Source: Chloromonas sp. AAM2 (Eukaryota; Chlorophyta; Chlorophyceae; Chlamydomonadales; Chlamydomonadaceae). Taken from it: a stretch of 24,931 nt of DNA. Location of the stretch: positions 1 to 24,931 of the forward strand of contig QAXH01004715.1 in the NCBI GenBank assembly GCA_004335635.1, read 5' to 3'. Below the pieces are notes generated by a model. That model had not been told where the DNA came from, did not search any database, and saw only the letters and a program-made list of their open reading frames with translations. Every line of letters starts with the position of its first letter. Position 1 is the stretch's first letter. Of the stretch, positions 19,747-24,931 are shown piece after piece. The translations under genes were made by a program, and so were the position numbers.

Positions 19747-22044
19747 ATGACTAGCAATGCCGCAGCCTGGCCGGGTCCGATGGCCATCGCGCTGCTCGCG
19801 CTCCTGTCGTTGGCGTTCGTATCAGAGGCGGGCGCAGGTGCGTAGTTTGGTCGCAGACGCATCAGCCCTTTTCCTTGCCGGTATGACTCGGTACACGCCA
19901 ACTCAAACTTGCTTGAGCGCAAACTGATGACTCGTACCGGCAGAGGTGGGCGTTTATCCATCGATGATGAACATTTCCTTTGCTTCTCGGTGATCTTTTC
20001 CGCAAATGCGATGCGCGGCATGCCCTTTGACTCTTGTGTGCTATATTTGCACAGGATGTTTCACGGGGTCGTTTGGAGGCCTTACGAAGACCGTGGCAGC
20101 GTCCTCTGGTAAGCTTGTCAGGGACGTGCGTCCGATCAATATTACTGCTGTAACGCCATAGAGATTTCCGTCCGATCTCATCACCAATGCACCGCCAGAT
20201 AAGAATCGCAACTCATAGCTAACAACTAAGAACCTCAGTGGGATCTCCATCGCGCGGCGGCCGATTCCTTCCCCTTTATCATCAGACTGAGTCATTGGCC
20301 AGCAGGATGAAACTCGCTGACACAGAAGGCGCTCAGTCGGCCAAGTCACCACTGCAGTGACGAGTGGGCCTGAATGACCAGACCCAGCGCAGATAGGCCT
20401 CTCGCCTTGCGTGTTGATACCAGAACCTGTTGATACCATGCTATATATTGTACCTGCCGGTGCAGGTGGAGGGGCCCGCCGCAAGCTCATGACTGGGCGT
20501 GAGTGCGGAATTGGTCGGATCGGGAACTTATTGGGAACTTATTCAGGTTACTGTCCGGTGCAGTGCTGTCAATCCTGTGTATGTGCTACACAAGCGTAGA
20601 CTGCATCGCCAAAAAGATGGAGGCCATGAAACTCCCATCGTATGCCCAGAATGACATGCAAGCGAGACCGGTCTGGTACCATCGGGCTTTGTCTTGCTGT
20701 GCTTCGTGAGAGGGCTCCATACACCGCTTGTGTGCAAGCGTCTCATGCGTTGTCTTGCGTTGCCGTGTCATTCCAAATACTGGGTTATACGCCGCAATTG
20801 GTATGCAAGCATTTCGTCAGATGTGCAGTGTCAGCATTATGTACAAAACAGGGAATCGCGCAGCACTACAGTCCTTTCCAATGAACAACATTGCTACACG
20901 GAATTGCGCGACTGTTGGATCAATAGCACCACAACGAGCTGACGAGTTCGTTATGCACTCTGTGCAGGGCATGGCAGTTGGTCTCTGGCCCTGAATGCCA
21001 CTGACAGTGTTCTGTGTACGTTTTGTGTGCATGTAGTGAGGTACTCTTGCCAGGGTCCGTACCTCACCAAGACTGTCACCACCGCACCCACATCATCGGC
21101 AGGGGCCCCAGCTGGCGGAGGTGGAGCCGGTGGTGGAGAGGGAGGTTCACAAGCCAGTCGCAAGCTCATGAACGGGCGTGAGTGTTGATATAGTAGAGAT
21201 GGAAACATTGGCTCAGTCTCTGAGGTGCAGTGCGCCTAACCTCTGTACTTATATCTGGGAGTGTGCTCAAAAACCACGCCAAAAGACAAGCCATGAAACG
21301 GCCAGTTACCGAGCGATTTGCTTGCAAACGAAACTACCTTGAGGGGTCCAAAACGCCATGACATGCATGCGGGCTCAGGCTCGTCTGCCAACAGGCTTGG
21401 ATGCATTTCGTCATCACTATTACTGCACTGCCAGCATGATGTTCCAAACAGTGAGGAACAAGTTACAAATCATCAAACCAAATCAATTACATGGTTGCAC
21501 TGCAGTAACGTATGCGCTGGTAAAGACTGTTGGCCAAACAGCTGAGACGAGTGCCAATGACAATGTTCTGTGAACAGCTCGTATGCATGCAGTGACTTAC
21601 AGTGTTAGACCATTCTAACGTCAAAACACCGATTTAACAGATATGTCGCAGTGAAATCATGCAGACGGTAGTGTGTGGCCCAACAGCTGAGATATTGGCA
21701 GCTGACACCCAACAGCTGAGATGATCTACAGTGTGTGCGTTTATTTTCACGCAGTGACGTACACTTATCGGGGCCCGTATCTCACCAAGACCCTCACTAT
21801 CACGCCCACATCATCGGCAGCGGCCCCAGCTGGTGGGAGTGCAGCCGGTGGGGGTGGAGCCGGAGGGGGTGGAGCAGGTGGTGGAGGAGAAGGTGGTAAA
21901 GGAGCCCCAGCAGGCGCGGCTGGCCCAGCCACCCCCCCAGCTGGCAAGGCAGCCGGGCCGCCCGTAGCAGTGGTCGTCAATGCGCCTGCCGCCCCCCCAG
22001 TGACGGTCAATGTGAGCCCTGGCCCGCCTGCGTCAGGACGATAA
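19747..22044 (+). CDS. Unrecognised secreted protein with duplicated GPYLTKT exons, 5 exons
   Basis: Exons: 19747-19837, 20055-20108, 20466-20498, 21037-21177, 21755-22044 (609 nt, 202 aa; every intron phase 1). Residues 1-30 form a signal peptide, with AIALLALLSLAFV as core and SEAGA before the cut. The mature protein has three related units: GCFTGSFGGLTKTVAASS (31-48) plus GGARRKLMTG; RYSCQGPYLTKTVTTAPTSS (61-80), a Gly-rich run and SRKLMNG; TYTYRGPYLTKTLTITPTSS (108-127), a long Gly-rich run and a Pro/Ala/Val tail (PPVAVVVNAPAAPP). Basic RRKLM (53-57) and RKLM (101-104) end units 1 and 2 but not 3. The last two introns resemble each other, and a dead exon copy lies at 21593-21621. The family is not recognised; a wall or matrix protein, or a precursor cut at the dibasic sites, are both possible. 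Upstream in-frame ATGs would bury the signal peptide, so 19747 is preferred. No TGTAA until 22856. Confidence 0.7.
21593..21621 (+). pseudogene. Dead exon relic of the GPYLTKT repeat
   Basis: After an acceptor-like CATGCAG the phase-1 reading is (C)TG ACT TAC AGT GTT AGA CCA TTC TAA, giving LTYSVRPF-stop, against LTYTYRGPYL of exon 5 and LRYSCQGPYL of exon 4. The intron upstream of it (GTGCCAATGACAATGTTCTG, from about 21551) matches the sequence before exon 4 (ATGCCACTGACAGTGTTCTG). It looks like a third copy of the repeat exon that lost its frame and was absorbed into intron 4. Confidence 0.55.
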
Positions 22045-23095
22045 GCAGGCTTGATGAATGGAGTTGAACATTAATTACAAACGTATGATCAGTAGCCCTG
22101 ACAATCACAGGCACACTGCTGTGTGGTGGCAAAGGTTGTGCAGCTCAGGATAGCCAGGCGTTTGCAGAACCCTTTGGTGATTGTTGCCCAGCCCGCCTGC
22201 GTTGATTGCAGCAAATTGCAAATAGTTATATGTTACAATAGAGCAGAGCTCTGGACGTGGCAACTCTGGCCCTGAATACGTGCCATAATGGCCCTGAAAT
22301 ACGTGCTAAATCTCTGGCCCTGAATACGCGCCATATTAACAGTGCGAATCAAATGCTACCTGGGCTGGTCATGTGTAGCCCAACATCAAGTGCATGCGTA
22401 CAGGCGCAACTTAAAACGCAACTTGCTGCTGTCCGGATTGGCCATACTGTCCTATTGCTGCAAATGTCATCCAAAATTGGATATCCAATCAATATCTTGA
22501 ACAATAAAGTACAGAGTTTCCTTGAGATGAACTCATTGATTATCAACATTATAGTTTCCCCCTCACACGTCTCACACGGGCCAAAGCCCTGTTTAGTTTT
22601 CGTCATTTGTTGCCCCTTGTTCTGGCAGGCGTCATGCTCAACCCTGTTACCTGTTGATTTTTTCCCTTATTGCCTCGTATTGCCCGGCCATCCTTCGTAC
22701 TGGGCTGGCTGTGCCTGCATTTCAGGCACCCTGGATGTTGCATGTTGAAATGTTGTCCTGAGAGATCTTCGTGGTGCACGTTCCCGCATGTTTGACGTCG
22801 CCTCATGTTGCCTGGTTGTTTGGCGACTTATCTAAGAGGAGTGCCAAGGTCTTGGTGTAAAAGGCATGGGCCGTTGACGTTTCTCTTGAAAGAAACTGAT
22901 TCGTCCCTGGTTCTGTTGCCTGACACAAGCCATAACCTGACCGTGGTCAGACGCAGCCCTTGCACTGGCAACCTGTGTTACCCGAATCATCACGCTACAC
23001 ATCCTGATGTGCATCACTAGAAAGAGAGAGAAAAGGTCGGTGAAAGTAAGGAGGCCGGGTGGTTAAGTAAGCCCAACCCTCATGCATGTGCATCA
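22045..23095. other. Region without supported gene
   Basis: Downstream of the secreted-protein gene. A CCCTGAATACG(T/C)GCCA motif occurs three times at 22270-22334, and CTCTGGCCCTGAAT recurs at 20983-20996 in that gene's third intron. Composition turns AT-rich at 22430-22560. TGTAA at 22856-22860 within CTTGGTGTAAAAGG resembles the inverted head of the dispersed element and may be a decayed copy. A 163-codon frame (22257-22748) shows no domain. Confidence 0.45.
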
Positions 23096-23190
23096 CTACC
23101 CATATCTCAACATCACGTCCCGTGCCTCTGGATCACCGTTCTCATGCCAAGCCTCACGTGCAATTCCTCCTGGCATTGCCACGTAGTCAC
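23096..23190 (-). CDS. Orphan cupin-like terminal exon (partial gene)
   Basis: On the minus strand an acceptor (CTCAGGCAG) is followed in phase 1 by GDYVAMPGGIAREAW, then HENGDPEARDVMLRYG and a TAG stop at 23098-23096. GX5PXGX2(R)X3(H) is the second cupin motif with the usual His and Asn replaced. Upstream exons were not found; the 34-bp array and the inverted duplication occupy the space where they should be. No TGTAA follows closely. It may be the end of a real gene whose other exons I missed, or a relic. Confidence 0.3.
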
Positions 23191-23303
23191 CTGCCTGAGA
23201 CCGTGTTTGAACAGCACACGCGGACGTAGGTTACGCACAAGCAGCCACCAACGTTTGGCCTGGGCATGTGCAGCGCTCATGGCCACCTGCACTTCCTCTC
23301 AAG

Positions 23304-23476
23304 ACTAAACCCAGACTTCCACATATATTGAGAGTCTTTGATCAACACAACTCAACCTGTTGCTTCACTCTCTCTGTGGCCAGCTCAACGCTGCCGACCT
23401 CTTTGCCACACTCATCGCTGTCTTGGGTACACTGTTGGCCAGCAGCCGTTAGCCAATCGGCTGGATCCAGAGCCAG
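23304..23476 (+). repeat. Inverted duplication, left arm
   Basis: Its reverse complement matches 24137-24322 with small indels: the two strands share GGATCCAGCCG/GGGTCCAGCCG, AGCGATGAGTG-GGCAAAGAGG, CCACAGAGAGAGTG, and ATATGTGGAAGTCTGG/ATACATGGAAGCCTGG. The arms flank the 34-bp minisatellite. Confidence 0.75.
23384..23452 (+). pseudogene. Inverted copy of the membrane-helix exon, probably decayed
   Basis: Reads LNAADLFATLIAVLGTLLAS then SR and stop, matching LHADVLFASLIAILIALAGQ of the minus-strand exon at 24251-24143. Relative shifts are paired 3-nt indels, so the frame was kept. The acceptor used by the right copy (GATCAG) is TTGCTTC here; only a later CAG at 23381-23383 could serve. No partner exon and no TGTAA follow, so a decayed duplicate is likelier than a live gene. 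Confidence 0.45.
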
Positions 23477-23945
23477 TATGACGCTCACCCCAGCCTGGAC
23501 CCAGAGCCAGTATGACGCTCACCCCAGCCTGGATCCAGAGCCAGTATGAAGCGCACCCCAGCCTGGACCCAGAGCCAGTATGAAGCGCACCCCAGCCTGG
23601 ATCCAGAGCCAGTATGAAGCTCACCCCAGCCTGGATCCAGAGCCAGTATGACGTTCACCCCAGCCTGGACCCAGAGCCAGTATGACGCTCACCCCAGCCT
23701 GGATCCAGAGCCAGTATGACGCTCACCCCTGCCTGGATCCAGAGCCAGTATGACGCTCACCCCAGCCTGGACCCAGACTCTGGGTCCCAGAGCCAGTATG
23801 ACGCTCACTCCAGAGCCAGTATGACGCTCATTCCAGCCTAGACCCAGAGCCAGTATGCCGCTCACACCAGCCTGGACCCAGAGCCAGTATGACGCTCACT
23901 CCAGCCTGGACCCAGAGCCAGTATGACGCTCACCCCAGCCACGAG
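23462..23945. repeat. 34-bp minisatellite, 14 copies
   Basis: Core CCAGTATGACGCTCACCCC with AGCCTGGACCCAGAG linker; CCAGTATG starts at 23473, 23507, 23541, 23575, 23609, 23643, 23677, 23711, 23745, 23793, 23816, 23850, 23884 and 23918. Units near 23760-23830 are irregular. The array begins right at the inner edge of the left arm of the inverted duplication. Confidence 0.97.
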
Positions 23946-24039
23946 TAGGGGCGTGTATAGCCTCAGGGCCAAGGCACAGCCGTCAGGCGTGTCGATAAGT
24001 CAGTTGCGCTAGGACCATCCGTGCACCAGACAATTGGAT

Positions 24040-24056
24040 TTACAGGAGGATTTACA
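24040..24056 (-). terminator. Paired TGTAA poly(A) signals
   Basis: On the minus strand TGTAAATCC occurs twice 12 nt apart, shortly behind the TAG at 24143. TGTAA is the usual chlorophyte poly(A) signal. Confidence 0.55.
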
Positions 24057-24136
24057 GTTAATCCCTCAGGATTGACCTGCATTTGCAGAGGAGCTGAGGC
24101 TCCCATCCTTGTGCTCACGTGGCTGGGTGAGCAGCA

Positions 24137-24322
24137 TGCAGGCTATGGGTCCAGCCGCTTGCATAAGCGACACTGGCCAGCCAGTGCGATCAAGATAGCG
24201 ATGAGTGAGGCAAAGAGGACGTCGGCATGGAGCTGTCCACAGAGAGAGTGGCTGATCAAGCAAGTGGTGGAGTGTTAAGTGGGAATGCCAGTCTCAGTAT
24301 ACATGGAAGCCTGGCTTCGCAC
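24137..24322 (-). repeat. Inverted duplication, right arm
   Basis: Partner of the left arm at 23304-23476. It contains the terminal exon of the minus-strand gene described at 24143-24519 and part of its last intron, so the duplication copied a gene end. Confidence 0.75.
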
Positions 24323-24519
24323 TTCCATTTCCAAAAGGGAGGCGGTAGGAAGAGTGGTACAGAGTCCCCAAGTGTCCATGCCTGGTAATACATGCTAAAG
24401 CCCAAAATGCCGCATAATTCCTCAGACTACAGGCCCAGAGCAGCCTTTCAACTGCGGTATGCATACCGCAAGTGGTCAAAGGGGTCCCGCAGTGTCAGCA
24501 TGTGACCTCTGGCGTCGAC
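24143..24519 (-). CDS. 3' end of an unrecognised gene with a C-terminal membrane helix
   Basis: Two minus-strand exons fit together: 24519-24467 after CATGGCCAG, reading VDARGHMLTLRDPFDHL, and 24251-24143 after GATCAG, reading HSLCGQLHADVLFASLIAIL and on through ALAGQCRLCKRLDP to a TAG stop. Phase 2 at the junction (CG|C, Arg) agrees with the donor CG|GTATGC. LFASLIAILIALAG is a likely membrane span followed by a basic, Cys-containing tail. Two TGTAA signals lie 87 and 99 nt behind the stop (24056-24052, 24044-24040), which supports a real 3' end. Exons further upstream were not resolved and may run off the window; I do not recognise the family. Confidence 0.5.
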
Positions 24520-24931
24520 CTGGCCATGCCTGGTACCTCATGTCTGGTAGTTTGATGGGACACCACCAGGAGCTAGGTCTCGCTGGCGAGGTCTTGTTGC
24601 CCCTATCCGCCCTTATGAGGACTGTTCTTAACAAAGGCTTGTGCCGGCTGCAGCATGCCGGGCGTTTGAAATCTGCCGTTTTCGTTGAAATCGTCAGACC
24701 TGGTCCTAGATGCTGTGTACCGAGTTGCGTGTAGCCCAGTTTGCGTGCACCCTATTTGAGTACCTCGACAGTTGACTGCAAATCGCTGGGAGTTTTTGCA
24801 ATCTTCCTTCGCACGAACCCTATTTAAAAGTGAGTCGCAGGTTGGCAGCAACGTGCAAGCTACGCCATGCAGCCACACGATGCAACTCTTCCCTACATGC
24901 TGCCCGTGTCATGGATGAGTCACGGCCCAAC
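24520..24931. other. Window edge, no exon resolved
   Basis: Should contain or precede upstream exons of the minus-strand gene ending at 24143. Short open frames exist on both strands (for example PAQAF before a GTTAAG donor near 24640), but none has family support. Confidence 0.3.

Noticed and set aside
22257..22748. 163-codon plus-strand frame
   Set aside because: Begins in a short tandem repeat, has no domain, and composition changes along its length.
23462..23945. CRISPR array
   Set aside because: Units are contiguous with no unique spacers, and the setting is eukaryotic.
24021..24278. 85-codon plus-strand frame ending WLIKQVVEC
   Set aside because: It is the complement of the minus-strand membrane-helix exon; the inverted copy keeps the minus-sense reading, not this one.

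Overview
The window reads as nuclear DNA of a green alga (Chlorophyta). Genes are cut into many small exons with consensus GT-AG introns (one GC-AG), coding exons are GC-richer than the DNA around them, and TGTAA, the chlorophyte poly(A) signal, lies behind most genes. Proteins are of plant/algal type, and introns and spacers are full of minisatellites. I cannot name the genus. No prokaryotic, viral or organellar gene was seen.

Five genes could be assembled across splice sites with reading frame and phase kept throughout; this is by eye and should be tested with RNA. (1) 903-3510, +, four exons: NAD(P)-binding NmrA-like/atypical SDR protein of 240 aa. (2) 6481-10759, -, ten exons: NUDT6/plant-type Nudix hydrolase of 308 aa with a perfect Nudix box. 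(3) 11059-14170, +, six exons: secretory GT90/CAP10 (Rumi/POGLUT-like) glycosyltransferase of 578 aa, interrupted by a low-complexity insert with nine 7-residue repeats. (4) 15245-18638, -, seven exons: RraA-like/HMG aldolase-type protein of 252 aa with an organelle-type leader. (5) 19747-22044, +, five exons: an unrecognised secreted protein of 202 aa built from phase-1 duplicated exons with RKLM linkers and a Gly/Pro/Ala-rich tail. A sixth, partial gene on the - strand (24143-24519) encodes an unrecognised protein ending in a membrane helix, and one orphan cupin-like exon lies at 23096-23190.

Layout alternates: gene 1 > < gene 2, divergent from gene 3 over 299 bp; gene 3 > < gene 4, divergent from gene 5 over about 1.1 kb. 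The genes do not form an evident pathway. Repeats are a second theme: minisatellites of 25, 30 and 19 bp in introns, 21 bp in an exon and 34 bp between genes; a G-rich ~66-bp repeat in a Nudix intron; a dispersed ~65-bp element in five copies on both strands; and an inverted duplication around the 34-bp array.

The most novel-looking item is gene 5, with duplicated exons, homologous introns and a dead exon relic. It is followed by the dispersed element and by the duplicated splice donor in gene 1.
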